Shown here piece by piece: positions 7,853 through 16,912 of a stretch of DNA of 59,647 bases (position 1 is the first letter of the stretch; each line of letters starts with the position of its first letter). The notes below the pieces were generated by a model, which was not told where the DNA came from, did not search any database, and saw only the letters and a program-made list of their open reading frames with translations. The position numbers were made by a program, and so were the translations under genes. Origin of the DNA: Maritimibacter sp. (GTDB lineage: Bacteria; Pseudomonadota; Alphaproteobacteria; Rhodobacterales; Rhodobacteraceae). The stretch lies in contig NZVC01000026.1 of assembly GCA_002701395.1 (NCBI GenBank), positions 118,688-178,334 of the forward strand, given 5' to 3'.

Positions 7853-9169
7853 ATGCTTCAGATCCTGACCGATCGTACCTACCGCCACCTGTTCCTCGCG
7901 CAGGTGGTCGCGCTCGTCGGCACCGGGCTTGCCACCGTTGCGCTGGGGCTTCTGGCCTACGATCTTGCAGGGGGCGGCGCTGCGGCGGTTCTGGCCGCAG
8001 TTTTCACGATCAAGATGGTCGCCTACGTCGGTATCGCTCCGCTCGCGGGCGCCTTCGCCGACCGGGTGAACCGGCGCGCGCTGCTGGTTGCGCTGGACCT
8101 TGTGCGGGTGGGCACGGCCCTATGCCTGCCGTTCGTCACCGAACTCTGGCAGGTGTACCTGCTGATCGCGCTGCTGCAATCGGCCTCTGCCGCGTTCACC
8201 CCGACCTTTCAGGCCACGATCCCCGACGTCCTTCCAGACGAGGGCCGATATACGCGCGCGCTATCGTTATCGCGGCTGGCGTATGACCTAGAGAACATCG
8301 TGTCTCCGACCTTGGCGGCCCTGTTGCTTGCGGTGACGAGTTACAATGCGCTCTTTGTTGGAACGGCGGCCGGGTTCGCAGCGTCGGCGCTGCTTGTCCT
8401 CTCGGTGCTGCTGCCAAGCCCGACGCCAGCGCCGCGTCGGGGCATCTACGACCGCACCACGCGTGGGATACGCATCTACCTCGCCACGCCGCGCCTGAGG
8501 GGCCTTCTTGGCCTGAACCTTGCGGCCTCTGCGGCTGGCGCGATGGTACTGGTGAATTCGGTGGTGCTGGTGCGCGCCGATCTCGGGCTGGGGGAAAGCG
8601 CCTTGGCGTGGACAATGGGCGTCTTCGGGCTTGGTAGCATGATCGCGGCGCTGGCGCTGCCAAAACTGCTAGAGCGCGCCCATGATCGTGCGGTGATGCT
8701 GGCAGGGGCCGCAACGATGGTGGCGGCGCTTTTGTTCGCTGCCGTCGCGATGGGGGTGGCTGCGCTGTCTTGGGTGCTGCTGCTGGCGGTGTGGCTTGTG
8801 GTCGGTCTTGGCTATTCCGCGGTCTTGACGCCTTCGGGCCGTCTTCTGCGGCGGTCTGCCCACGCAGGCGACCGACCCGCGCTGTTCGCGGCACAGTTCG
8901 CGCTGTCGCACGCGTGCTGGCTGGTGACCTATCCCCTTTCGGGCTGGCTGATGACGGCTTACGGCGGGCCGACGGCCTTCGTGACGCTGGCCGGGCTTGC
9001 CGTCGTGGGCATCCTACTTGCCGTGCGCCTGTGGCCTGCCGAGGACCCGGACGTTCTGGAACACACACACGACAACCTGCCTTTGGATCACCCACACCTG
9101 CGCGGCCACCGGACGCACAGCCATGATTACGTGATCGACGACCATCACCGCCACTGGGGCGCCCCATGA
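7853..9169 (+). CDS. MFS exporter with histidine-rich C-terminal tail (NreB-like)
   Basis: A 438-residue protein with about 12 hydrophobic segments covering residues 10-400, typical of the major facilitator superfamily. The MFS_3-type loop (FQATIPDVLPDEGRYTRALS) is present near residue 125. The last 36 residues carry about ten histidines (EHTHDNLPLDHPHLRGH, then THSHD and DDHHRHW). A cytoplasmic His-rich tail on an MFS protein is a feature of NreB nickel exporters, so Ni2+, Co2+ or another metal is a plausible substrate; that is inference. The start ATG at 7853 puts the first membrane helix at residue 12. Confidence 0.8.
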   Translation: MLQILTDRTYRHLFLAQVVALVGTGLATVALGLLAYDLAGGGAAAVLAAVFTIKMVAYVGIAPLAGAFADRVNRRALLVALDLVRVGTALCLPFVTELWQVYLLIALLQSASAAFTPTFQATIPDVLPDEGRYTRALSLSRLAYDLENIVSPTLAALLLAVTSYNALFVGTAAGFAASALLVLSVLLPSPTPAPRRGIYDRTTRGIRIYLATPRLRGLLGLNLAASAAGAMVLVNSVVLVRADLGLGESALAWTMGVFGLGSMIAALALPKLLERAHDRAVMLAGAATMVAALLFAAVAMGVAALSWVLLLAVWLVVGLGYSAVLTPSGRLLRRSAHAGDRPALFAAQFALSHACWLVTYPLSGWLMTAYGGPTAFVTLAGLAVVGILLAVRLWPAEDPDVLEHTHDNLPLDHPHLRGHRTHSHDYVIDDHHRHWGAP

Positions 9170-9242
9170 GACGGCTGCGACGGCTGGACCCTCGGGGCGC
9201 GGACGGCTACCTAGAAGGCCAACGCGAACAGGGGACCCGTTC

Positions 9243-12050
9243 ATGGCATTCGGCAAAGGTTGTCACCTTCATCTGATCGACGGCTCTGCCTTCATCTTCC
9301 GGGCGTTCCACGCGCTGCCGCCGCTGACGCGCAAGTCCGACGGGCTGCCCATCGGCGCGGTGAGCGGGTTCGTGAACATGATCTGGAAGATGGTCGAGGA
9401 CAACAAAGGCCCCGACGCGCCGACTCACGTCGCCGTGGTGTTCGACAAGGGGTCGCACACCTTCCGGAACGACATGTACGACCTGTACAAGGCGAACCGG
9501 GATGAGATGCCCGAGGATCTGCGCCCGCAGATCCCGCTGACCCGCGACGCGACCCGTGCCTTCAACATCGCCTGTCTCGAACAGGAAGGCTACGAGGCCG
9601 ACGACATCATCGCCACGCTGTCCTGTCAGGCACGCGAGGCGGGCGGGCGCGTCACCATTATCTCGTCCGACAAGGACCTGATGCAGCTGGTCGGCGGCGG
9701 GGTCGAGATGTTCGACGCCATGAAGAACACCCGCATCGGCGTCGAAGAAGTCGAAGCGAAGTTCGGGGTGGGCCCGGAACGGGTGATCGACGTGCAGGCG
9801 CTGGCGGGCGACTCGGTCGACAACGTGCCCGGCGCGCCCGGCATCGGCATCAAGACGGCGGCCCTGCTGATCAACGAATACGGTGATCTGGAAACGCTTC
9901 TGGACCGCGCGGAAGAGATCAAGCAGCCCAAGCGCCGGCAGACGCTGATCGAGAACCGCGAACAGATCGAGCTGTCGAAGAAGCTGGTGACGCTGGATTG
10001 CGAGATGCCGGTCGAGGTGACGCTGGACGAGCTGGAAGTCAAAGAACCCGACGCCGAGGTGCTGCTGAACTGGCTGGCCGAGATGGAGTTCCGCACCGTG
10101 ACCCGCCGCGTGGCCGAGGCGCTGGGGGCCGAGGCCCCGGTGATCGAGGATAGGCCCGCCGCCACATCGCCCGACGAAGACGCGGGCCCTGCGCCCGAGG
10201 CGGTGCCTTTCAAGCCCGAGGCGTACGAGTGGGTGAAGGACGAGGCCGCGTTGCAGGTCTGGATCGACCGCATCCTTCAATGCGGCTGGGTCGCTGTCGA
10301 CACCGAGACGACCGGCCTGAACGAGATGCGCGCCGACCTTGTCGGTATCTCCTTGTCGGTCGAGCCGGGGCAGGCGTGCTACATCCCGCTGTTCCACAAG
10401 GCGTCCGGCGACGGTGGGCTGTTCGACGACGGTGCGCTGGCAGAGGGGCAGATGGACCTGAACCGCGCGCTGGAGATGCTGAAACCGGTGCTGGAGGACG
10501 CGGCGGTCCTGAAGATCGGCCAGAACATGAAATACGACGCCAAGATCTTCAGCCGCTACGGGGTCGAGATCGCGCCGATCGACGACACCATGCTGATGTC
10601 CTACGCGATGCACGGGGGCGAGCACGGCCACGGCATGGACCTGCTGTCCGAGAAATACCTTGGCCACAACCCGATCCCGATCAAGGACCTGATCGGCTCG
10701 GGCAAGTCGCAGATCACCTTCGCGCAGGTTCCCATCGAAGAGGCGGTGAAATACGCCGCCGAGGACGCCGACATCACCCTGCGGCTGTGGCAGCTGTTCA
10801 AGCCGCAGTTGCACCGCGCCCGCGTCACCACCGTCTACGAGACGCTGGAACGCCCGATGGTGCCGGTGCTGAAGCGGATGGAGATGGCGGGGATCAAGGT
10901 GAACCGCGATACCCTGTCGCGCATGTCCAACGCGTTCAGCCAGAAGATGGCGCAGCTCGAGGATGAGATTCACGAACTGGCCGGCGAGAAATTCAACGTG
11001 GGCTCGCCCAAGCAGTTGGGCGAGATCCTGTTCGACAAGATGAGCCTTCCCGGCGGCAAGAAGGGCAAGACCGGCGCATGGTCGACGCCCGCCGACGTGC
11101 TGGAAGACCTTGCGACCGAACACGACCTGCCCGCGCGGGTGCTGGACTGGCGGCAGATGTCGAAGCTGAAGTCGACCTACACCGACGCGCTGCAGGAACA
11201 TATCAACCCCGACACCGGGCGGGTGCACACGTCCTATTCCATCGCGGGGGCGAACACCGGGCGTCTCGCCTCGACCGATCCGAACCTGCAGAACATCCCG
11301 GTGCGGTCCGAGGAAGGCCGCCGCATCCGCGAGGCCTTCGTCGCGTCCGAGGGCAAGACCCTGCTGTCGCTGGACTATTCCCAGATCGAGCTGCGCATCC
11401 TTGCCCACATCGCCGACATCGAGGCGTTGAAAGAGGCCTTCGCGGCAGGGCAGGACATTCACGCCGCCACCGCGTCCGAGATGTTCAACGTGCCGCTGGA
11501 CGAGATGACGCCAGAGATCCGGCGACAGGCCAAGGCGATCAACTTCGGCGTCATCTATGGCATCTCGGGCTTCGGGCTGGCGCGCAACCTGCGCATCCCG
11601 CGCGCCGAGGCGCAGGGCTTCATCGACCGGTACTTCGAACGCTTCCCCGGCATCCGCGACTATATGGACGCGACGGTGAAATTCGCGAAGGAACACGGCT
11701 ATGTCTCGACCCTGTTCGGCCGCCGCATCCACACACCCGAGATCAACGCCAAGGGCCCGCACGCCGGTTTCGCCAAGCGCGCGGCGATCAACGCCCCGAT
11801 CCAAGGCACCGCTGCCGACGTGATCCGCCGCGCGATGGCGCGCATGGACCCGGCGATCGAAGGGCTGCCGGCGCGGATGCTGTTGCAGGTCCACGACGAA
11901 CTGATCTTCGAGGTGGACGAAGGCGCCGAGGACAAGGTTATCGACCGCGTCCGCGAGGTCATGGAAGGCGCGGCGGACCCGGCGGTGAAGCTGGCGGTGC
12001 CGCTGGTCGTCGACGCCGGGCAGGGCGCCAACTGGGCCGAAGCGCACTAG
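9243..12050 (+). CDS. polA: DNA polymerase I
   Basis: A 935-residue repair and lagging-strand polymerase. The N-terminal 5'-3' exonuclease (about 1-290) has LIDGSAFIFRAFHALPPL and SVDNVPGAPGIGIKTA. The 3'-5' proofreading domain has an intact DTETTGL motif near residue 352 and is therefore likely active. Polymerase motif A DYSQIELRILAHIAD is near residue 710, motif B RRQAKAINFGVIYG near 760, and motif C QVHDELIFEV near 882. All three domains are complete. The gene is followed by palindromic repeats. A 971-codon antisense frame over it is a codon-bias artefact. Confidence 0.99.
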   Translation: MAFGKGCHLHLIDGSAFIFRAFHALPPLTRKSDGLPIGAVSGFVNMIWKMVEDNKGPDAPTHVAVVFDKGSHTFRNDMYDLYKANRDEMPEDLRPQIPLTRDATRAFNIACLEQEGYEADDIIATLSCQAREAGGRVTIISSDKDLMQLVGGGVEMFDAMKNTRIGVEEVEAKFGVGPERVIDVQALAGDSVDNVPGAPGIGIKTAALLINEYGDLETLLDRAEEIKQPKRRQTLIENREQIELSKKLVTLDCEMPVEVTLDELEVKEPDAEVLLNWLAEMEFRTVTRRVAEALGAEAPVIEDRPAATSPDEDAGPAPEAVPFKPEAYEWVKDEAALQVWIDRILQCGWVAVDTETTGLNEMRADLVGISLSVEPGQACYIPLFHKASGDGGLFDDGALAEGQMDLNRALEMLKPVLEDAAVLKIGQNMKYDAKIFSRYGVEIAPIDDTMLMSYAMHGGEHGHGMDLLSEKYLGHNPIPIKDLIGSGKSQITFAQVPIEEAVKYAAEDADITLRLWQLFKPQLHRARVTTVYETLERPMVPVLKRMEMAGIKVNRDTLSRMSNAFSQKMAQLEDEIHELAGEKFNVGSPKQLGEILFDKMSLPGGKKGKTGAWSTPADVLEDLATEHDLPARVLDWRQMSKLKSTYTDALQEHINPDTGRVHTSYSIAGANTGRLASTDPNLQNIPVRSEEGRRIREAFVASEGKTLLSLDYSQIELRILAHIADIEALKEAFAAGQDIHAATASEMFNVPLDEMTPEIRRQAKAINFGVIYGISGFGLARNLRIPRAEAQGFIDRYFERFPGIRDYMDATVKFAKEHGYVSTLFGRRIHTPEINAKGPHAGFAKRAAINAPIQGTAADVIRRAMARMDPAIEGLPARMLLQVHDELIFEVDEGAEDKVIDRVREVMEGAADPAVKLAVPLVVDAGQGANWAEAH

Positions 12051-12442
12051 GCCCCCGGTTGGCGGAGCACGATCTTCTAGAAGATCGTGCCGCAAAGGAT
12101 TTTCTAGAAAATCCTGCGCCACCGGACCAAGCCCATGCCGAAACCTGAAGGCTCGCTCCTCGAATCGCGGGCGCCTTCAAGGTGCGCGTGACCGGCCGTC
12201 TTCATGCACTTCGCTTCAGGTTTACTTGCGCGGCTTGTCCTTCTGCTTTGGCGAGTGCTCGTTGATTATTAACGCGCGACGGATTTTCTGTCTTTGGATG
12301 ATTGTGTCGGAATAGTGTCCTGAATAAGTCCGAAACACGTTTCCTATTGACGATAGGTAAAGAGACCAAAATCCTGCTTCCGGGCGATTTTGCCCATCCC
12401 GTTGGCGCGCATGCCGAACCGATTCATATGTGGGGGAAGTTG
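12051..12442. other. 392-base intergenic region before the VPLPA-CTERM gene
   Basis: It contains the R3 repeat, a GAAGGC..GCCTTC inverted repeat near 12147-12178, then an AT-richer stretch (about 12230-12350) that is the likely promoter and long leader of the next gene. No coding frame is convincing. Confidence 0.4.
12067..12115 (+). repeat. paired-palindrome repeat, family R3, copy 2 (perfect)
   Basis: 12067-12090 is a perfect 24-base palindrome (GCACGATCTTCT and its complement), and 12096-12115 is the perfect 20-base palindrome AGGATTTTCTAGAAAATCCT. Both are centred on TTCTAGAA. They begin 17 bases after the polA stop. Confidence 0.8.
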
Positions 12443-13474
12443 ATGAAGTATCCGTTTCTTGTATTGGCGCTGTGCGCGCCGGGTGCAGCTGGCGCCGCAA
12501 CTCTTAGCGAATCCAATGCCGGTCCGATCGACCTTTTGTCGGGCACGTTTGTTCGAACGATTATGTCGGAATCGTTCGAGACCCAAGTCGAGGACGGCGT
12601 TGTCCAAGCGGGTCCGCAAGTTGGCACGGTGACCAGTGGTGACTCGTCCTTGAGCTACCGCACCAACCACTCTACCGGCGAACTTGGCGTCGGAGGGTCG
12701 ACGGTCAATAGCGCGGATGTCGAGAACGTTTCGTTGGAAGCGTCGCTTTTCGACACCGTCAGCTTCGATTTCGGCGGCGCACTGTCCGGGCTTGTCGAAT
12801 TCAAATTGGATGTCGAGGGCTTCCTTAGCAATACCGACGGCGATGGCGGCATCAACTACTACGGCGCATCAACCTTCGGCTCCCGGGTGCAGTTCGATGA
12901 CGTGACCGGGTTGGACTCCAGCTTCTTCCTGACCGGGGCTGACCAAACACCCAGACTGACCTTGTTGAATGCGAACTCCGATGAAATCGTTGTTACGCCC
13001 GCTGACGAGTACGGTACACCCGAGAGGACATTCGCGATTGCGGACACTGTTGCGTCCGCCCGAGGCTGGAGCAATGTCGGGGATTATGCCACCGACAACT
13101 GTGCCTATCTGACGGATTATCAGTACTGCTCGGAAGTCGTCGACTCCAGCGGCGAAGACATTCCGATCTTCTACACACTGGTCGGCAGCTTCCTGGCTGA
13201 GGCCGGGAAAACGTACGCGCTCAGGATCGGCAATTCGCTTTATCTGAGCGGCGGAGGTACGCGCGGTGCGGACTTCATGTCGACCTCGACGTTCTCGTTC
13301 ACCAATACGTCTGGCGGCATCGTCTACAGCGCGTCGGGTGAGTTGCCCGGCACCTCGCTGATGAACGACGGTGGCGACATCGATGCGCCGGTTCCGGTGC
13401 CGCTTCCGGCCAGCGCGTTCCTGCTGCTAGGCGGGCTTGGCTCGCTGGCGCTGCGCCGCCGCAAGCGTGCCTGA
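12443..13474 (+). CDS. VPLPA-CTERM sorted surface/exopolysaccharide-associated protein
   Basis: A 343-residue secreted protein. The N-terminus MKYPFLVLALCAPGAAGAA is a Sec signal peptide. The body is Ser/Thr/Gly/Asp-rich and acidic with no recognised enzyme domain. The C-terminus has the tripartite sorting signal: VPLPAS, a hydrophobic stretch AFLLLGGLGSLAL, and a basic tail RRRKRA. This VPLPA-CTERM variant is processed by an exosortase-type transpeptidase, which is not in this window. GGGGGAAG four bases before the ATG at 12443 fixes the start. A terminator follows. Confidence 0.85.
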   Translation: MKYPFLVLALCAPGAAGAATLSESNAGPIDLLSGTFVRTIMSESFETQVEDGVVQAGPQVGTVTSGDSSLSYRTNHSTGELGVGGSTVNSADVENVSLEASLFDTVSFDFGGALSGLVEFKLDVEGFLSNTDGDGGINYYGASTFGSRVQFDDVTGLDSSFFLTGADQTPRLTLLNANSDEIVVTPADEYGTPERTFAIADTVASARGWSNVGDYATDNCAYLTDYQYCSEVVDSSGEDIPIFYTLVGSFLAEAGKTYALRIGNSLYLSGGGTRGADFMSTSTFSFTNTSGGIVYSASGELPGTSLMNDGGDIDAPVPVPLPASAFLLLGGLGSLALRRRKRA

Positions 13475-13490
13475 TCAATACTGATCTAAC

Positions 13491-13524
13491 AAAGGGGCTG
13501 GTCCGAAGCGGGCTGGCCCCTTTT
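13491..13524 (+). terminator. rho-independent terminator of the VPLPA-CTERM gene
   Basis: AAAGGGGC pairs with GCCCCTTT across a 17-base loop that can itself pair partly, followed by T residues. Confidence 0.7.
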
Positions 13525-13624
13525 GCATTCTGCGCCTGCCGAAGCGATGTCAGAGCCGCACGACCGCTATCACCGGACGTTGCAGTCCGGCGGTGGTTAG
13601 AAGCTGTAAAACCGCGTGGGGGCT

Positions 13625-13795
13625 TTAGATGTGACCGCCGATGGCGAGTCCGGCTGCGAAGATCATGATCGAGCATGCCATGAAGCCGACCAGGAAGTAC
13701 GGCGAGGGCTCGGCAGGGTTCAGGGCAGTCCAGATTTTATGAGCGACGGCGGTAAGGCCGGTCGTCGGGGTCAGGTCACTTTTCGTATTTATCAT
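13625..13795 (-). CDS. small single-pass membrane protein, 56 residues
   Basis: The frame from the ATG at 13795 reads MINTKSDLTPTTGLTAVAHK and continues through a helix FLVGFMACSIMIFAAGLAIG near the C-terminus, ending GGHI. The arrangement (polar N-terminal half, one membrane helix, short tail) is that of a real small membrane protein. However, no strong ribosome binding site is visible and it lies in a 500-base gap between other genes. I do not recognise the family. Confidence 0.4.
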   Translation of the reverse strand: MINTKSDLTPTTGLTAVAHKIWTALNPAEPSPYFLVGFMACSIMIFAAGLAIGGHI

Positions 13796-13982
13796 GACAA
13801 TGGATTTAAGGCATTCGGGCGCGTCCGGCAAGGTTGGCAGGTGGCGACGTAACGTCCGCTTTGGGACGGTCTGCGGCCGAGACGGCAAGAGGGGCTGTCC
13901 GCAACTGTGGGAAATTAAGGAATAATTCTATTCCTTCCCCGGCCGCGCGCTTGCCTGTGCGGGCCGAGGCAGCGACGTCGTG

Positions 13983-14645
13983 TCACTCGGGTCGGGGCGC
14001 GAATTTCGCGGCGATGCCCGGCAGGTCCGCATAGTCCGAGAACACCGCCGCGTGGGTCAGTTGCTCGATCGGCTCTTTGCGGAACCCCTCGGAATACAGC
14101 GCGAAGGGCAGCTTGGCGTTGCGGGCGGTGCCCGCGTCCACCGCGCTGTCGCCGACGAACAGGAACCGGCGGGCGGGCAGCTGGTCGATGACATGGCGTG
14201 CGGCGGCGGCGTCGGGCTTGCGGGGGTAGGGGCCGTCACCGAAGGCCCATGCGTCGAAGTAGCGGTCCAGACCCAGATGCGCCGTCACCGCGCGGGCCGG
14301 GGTCTCGGGTTTGTTGGTGCACAGCGCAAGGCGATAGCCGTCCGCCTTCAGCCGGTCCAGCGCCTCGAACACGCCGGGGTAGACCGTGGTGTTGTGGACG
14401 GCGGTTTCATAATGCCGGTGGAACTCGGCATACATGCGGTCGTGCCGTTCGCGCGTGGGCTCCAGCCCCTGCGCGGCGATGCAATGGTCGATCAGCTGCG
14501 CCAGCCCGTTGCCGACGAAGCTTTTCACCGTCTCTTCGGGCAGGGGCGGCAGCCCCTCGGCTTCGAGCATCCGGGTGGCGCACAGGTGGATGTCCTTGGT
14601 GGCGTCGATCAGCGTACCGTCGAGGTCGAAGATCACGGCGCTCAT
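13983..14645 (-). CDS. gph: phosphoglycolate phosphatase-like HAD hydrolase (second paralogue)
   Basis: A 220-residue HAD phosphatase: motif I FDLDGTLIDA, motif II CTNKPETP, motif III/IV GDSAVDAGTA. Its YPGVFEALDRLKADGYRLALCTNKPE region resembles the protein at 4150-4818, so the window carries two Gph-type enzymes. The start at 14645 overlaps the stop of the upstream thioredoxin-like gene by four bases (ATGA), indicating co-translation. One of the two paralogues probably acts on 2-phosphoglycolate and the other may have drifted; the sequence alone does not say which. Confidence 0.85.
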   Translation of the reverse strand: MSAVIFDLDGTLIDATKDIHLCATRMLEAEGLPPLPEETVKSFVGNGLAQLIDHCIAAQGLEPTRERHDRMYAEFHRHYETAVHNTTVYPGVFEALDRLKADGYRLALCTNKPETPARAVTAHLGLDRYFDAWAFGDGPYPRKPDAAAARHVIDQLPARRFLFVGDSAVDAGTARNAKLPFALYSEGFRKEPIEQLTHAAVFSDYADLPGIAAKFAPRPE

Positions 14646-15199
14646 GCCGGTGTCCTCCACTTGATCGAGCAGCCCATCGACGGCACCTGCGTCTCGGGGC
14701 CCTTGCCGGTTTCTGCGATGGCGTGCATCGCGTCCAGAAGGTCGGTCGAGGTGTCGGGCCCGGCGGCGTTCCTGCCGGCATCGTCCAGCCGGCCCCGGTA
14801 CTGCAGTTCGAGACCCGCGTTATAGCCGAAGAAATCCGGGGTGCAGACGGCGCCGTAGGCCTTGGCGACCTGCTGGCTTTCATCGTGCAGGTAGGGGAAG
14901 GGGAAGGCGTGCCGCTCGGCCAGCGCCTTCATGTTGTCGAAGCTGTCGGCGGGATGCGAGGTGGCATCGTTGGCGCAGATCGCGGCGACCCCGATTCCCA
15001 TCGTCTGCAGGTCCTGCGCGGTTACGATCAGGCGGTCGAGGATGCCTTTCACATAGGGGCAGTGGTTGCAGATGAACATAACCAGCGTGCCCTTCGGTCC
15101 GGCGATGTCGGACAGGGAACGGGTCGTGCCGTCGGTTGCGGGCAACGTGAAGTCGGGCGCCATGGCGCCAAAGTCGCAGACGGGCGGGGTGGTGGCCAT
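14642..15199 (-). CDS. thioredoxin-like peroxiredoxin-fold protein (AhpC/TSA-Redoxin)
   Basis: A 185-residue cytoplasmic protein with no signal peptide. The thioredoxin fold carries the redox pair CNHC at residues 44-47 in VMFICNHCPYVKGI, followed by HDESQQVAKAYGAVCTPDFFGY. This is the signature of the 'thioredoxin family protein' group whose members handle peroxides or thiols. AAGGAG precedes the ATG at 15199. It is the first gene of a two-gene operon with the HAD phosphatase. Confidence 0.85.
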   Translation of the reverse strand: MATTPPVCDFGAMAPDFTLPATDGTTRSLSDIAGPKGTLVMFICNHCPYVKGILDRLIVTAQDLQTMGIGVAAICANDATSHPADSFDNMKALAERHAFPFPYLHDESQQVAKAYGAVCTPDFFGYNAGLELQYRGRLDDAGRNAAGPDTSTDLLDAMHAIAETGKGPETQVPSMGCSIKWRTPA

Positions 15200-15275
15200 C
15201 GGGATCTCCTTCCGGTTCTGAAGGAGCACTATAGGGCCGGCACGCGCACGCGCCAGCCGCGCGGTGTCGCGGAGC

Positions 15276-15818
15276 CTAGACCTGCGGGGCCCAGATGAAG
15301 CCGTCGACCTGATAGACGCTGCCGTACGAGCCGGGGTTGGTCATCACCCGGACCTCGGACCAGTCGTTTGCGGCGGACACGTCGATGACCGACATATCCA
15401 GCGACACCTGATTGCGGTGCCAGTTGGCGTGGTGGATCAGGATCTCGCGCTCGGACACGACCTTGGACACGACGGCGATGTGCCCCATCGGCAGCTTGCT
15501 GGTGCCCGAGAACGCCATGACCGCGCCGATGGCCGGGGTGTGGCCACGGGCGAACTTGCCCTCGGCCTGACCCCACCACGTATCGGCGTTGCCGCGAATC
15601 TCGATGCCGCTGGCGTTGCGCGCGAAGGGCACGCACCAGACCCGCTGTCCGGCGGCGCGCATATCGGTGGCGATGCTGACCGCGCGGCCGACAAGATCGC
15701 TGTTCAATCCGGGGATGTCTTCCCGCTTTACCTGCCCGCAGGCGGCGGTCATCAGAAGAAGCGCGCAAAGCGCCGGGAATCGAAGCCGTGACGGCTTGAA
15801 AACGTGGTCGGTCGTCAT
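15276..15818 (-). CDS. CHAP-domain lipoprotein (putative peptidoglycan amidase/endopeptidase)
   Basis: A 180-residue protein. A lipobox LMTAAC places the lipidated cysteine at residue 27. The mature part is a small CHAP/NlpC-like domain with Cys62 (RVWCVPFAR) as nucleophile and His113 (PMGHIAVVSKV) as the second catalytic residue, and a WWGQA segment typical of CHAP proteins. By family it would cleave peptide cross-links or the amide bond of murein in the periplasm. It stands alone. Confidence 0.8.
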   Translation of the reverse strand: MTTDHVFKPSRLRFPALCALLLMTAACGQVKREDIPGLNSDLVGRAVSIATDMRAAGQRVWCVPFARNASGIEIRGNADTWWGQAEGKFARGHTPAIGAVMAFSGTSKLPMGHIAVVSKVVSEREILIHHANWHRNQVSLDMSVIDVSAANDWSEVRVMTNPGSYGSVYQVDGFIWAPQV

Positions 15819-15960
15819 GTGTCCCTCGGCCGGTCGTTGTCCGCCCCCGATCCTTTTCGGATCTGCGCCAAGAAGGTTGCCAAATCCGGAGGCGAAATCA
15901 AGCTTTTATTAACCGACCTTCGCCCAGTTTCCCGCGACAGAAGGACCGTTTGCCGGAACG

Positions 15961-16659
15961 TTACGCGAACTGCCCGGTCGCCAGCTCTGCCGAATCCCGG
16001 ATCGCGCGGATGTTCTCGCCATAGGGCGCGGGGTCGGCCACGGACCCGCCCTTGAACACGCCCGAGCCCGCGACCAGCACGTCGGCGCCCGCGCGCGCCA
16101 CAAGCGGCGCGGTGTCGGGCGTCACGCCGCCGTCGATCTCGATATGCACCGGGCGGTCGCCGATCATCGCGCGCAGGCTGCGGATCTTGTCGGTCAGGTC
16201 GATGAACTTCTGCCCGCCGAATCCGGGGTTCACCGTCATCACGCAGACAAGGTCGGTCAGGTCCAGAAGATGCGCCACCGCGTCCGCCGGGGTGCCGGGG
16301 TTCAACGCGACGCCGGCCTTCATCCCCGCGCCGCGGATCGCTTGCAGGGTGCGGTGGATGTGGGGTCCGGCCTCGACATGGGCGGTCAGGATATCGGCGC
16401 CCGCCTCGGCGAAGGCGTCGATATAGGGATCGACCGGCGCGATCATCAGATGCACGTCCATCACCGTGTTCACGTGCGGGCGGAACGCCTTCACCGCGGG
16501 CGGGCCGAAGGTGAGGTTGGGCACGAAATGCCCGTCCATCACGTCGACATGCACCCAGTCGGCGCCCTGATCCTCGACGGCGCGGATCTCGCGGCCGAAA
16601 TCGGCGAAGTCGGCGGACAGGATCGACGGGGCGATCTTGATCGAGCGGTCGAACGACAT
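15961..16659 (-). CDS. rpe: ribulose-phosphate 3-epimerase
   Basis: A 232-residue TIM-barrel enzyme interconverting ribulose-5-phosphate and xylulose-5-phosphate. Metal and catalytic motifs are all present: IAPSILSADFADFG, WVHVDVMDGHFVPNLTFGP, MDVHLMI, VMTVNPGFGGQKFI, IEIDGGV and ADVLVAGSGVFKG. Length is normal. It is monocistronic and divergent from the glutamine-synthetase-like gene. Confidence 0.97.
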   Translation of the reverse strand: MSFDRSIKIAPSILSADFADFGREIRAVEDQGADWVHVDVMDGHFVPNLTFGPPAVKAFRPHVNTVMDVHLMIAPVDPYIDAFAEAGADILTAHVEAGPHIHRTLQAIRGAGMKAGVALNPGTPADAVAHLLDLTDLVCVMTVNPGFGGQKFIDLTDKIRSLRAMIGDRPVHIEIDGGVTPDTAPLVARAGADVLVAGSGVFKGGSVADPAPYGENIRAIRDSAELATGQFA

Positions 16660-16745
16660 GGGGGCACCTCCGGTTTGGCTGGGCGCGGATTAACGCCATC
16701 CGGGGCAGGGGTCCAGCCGTGTCGATGTTCGGCGGACGCCGAATA

Positions 16746-16815
16746 AGGGGGCTGTCCGCCCCCTCTGCGCCTGCGGCGCATTCACCCCGGAGGATATTTT
16801 TCGTCCGAAGAAGGA
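16746..16815 (+). repeat. GC-rich double-hairpin repeat, family R1, copy 2
   Basis: AGGGGGC-TGTCC-GCCCCCT forms hairpin 1, CGCCTGCGGCG hairpin 2, then CCCCGGAGGATATTTTTCG and AAGAAGGAG. It lies between the divergent rpe and ligase genes. Confidence 0.6.
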
Positions 16816-16912
16816 GAGTTGCGCCGGGATGCAGGCCCCGAGGCTCGACAACCCGGCGCGCATCCGCTCATGTTCGCCGTAACACACAAGACCAGACCGA
16901 CAGGAGAGAGAC

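Noticed and set aside
9207..12122. 971-codon open frame antisense to polA
   Set aside because: It is the mirror of polA codon bias: low-complexity His/Arg/Val-rich translation, no ribosome binding site and no recognisable family. polA on the other strand has every motif.
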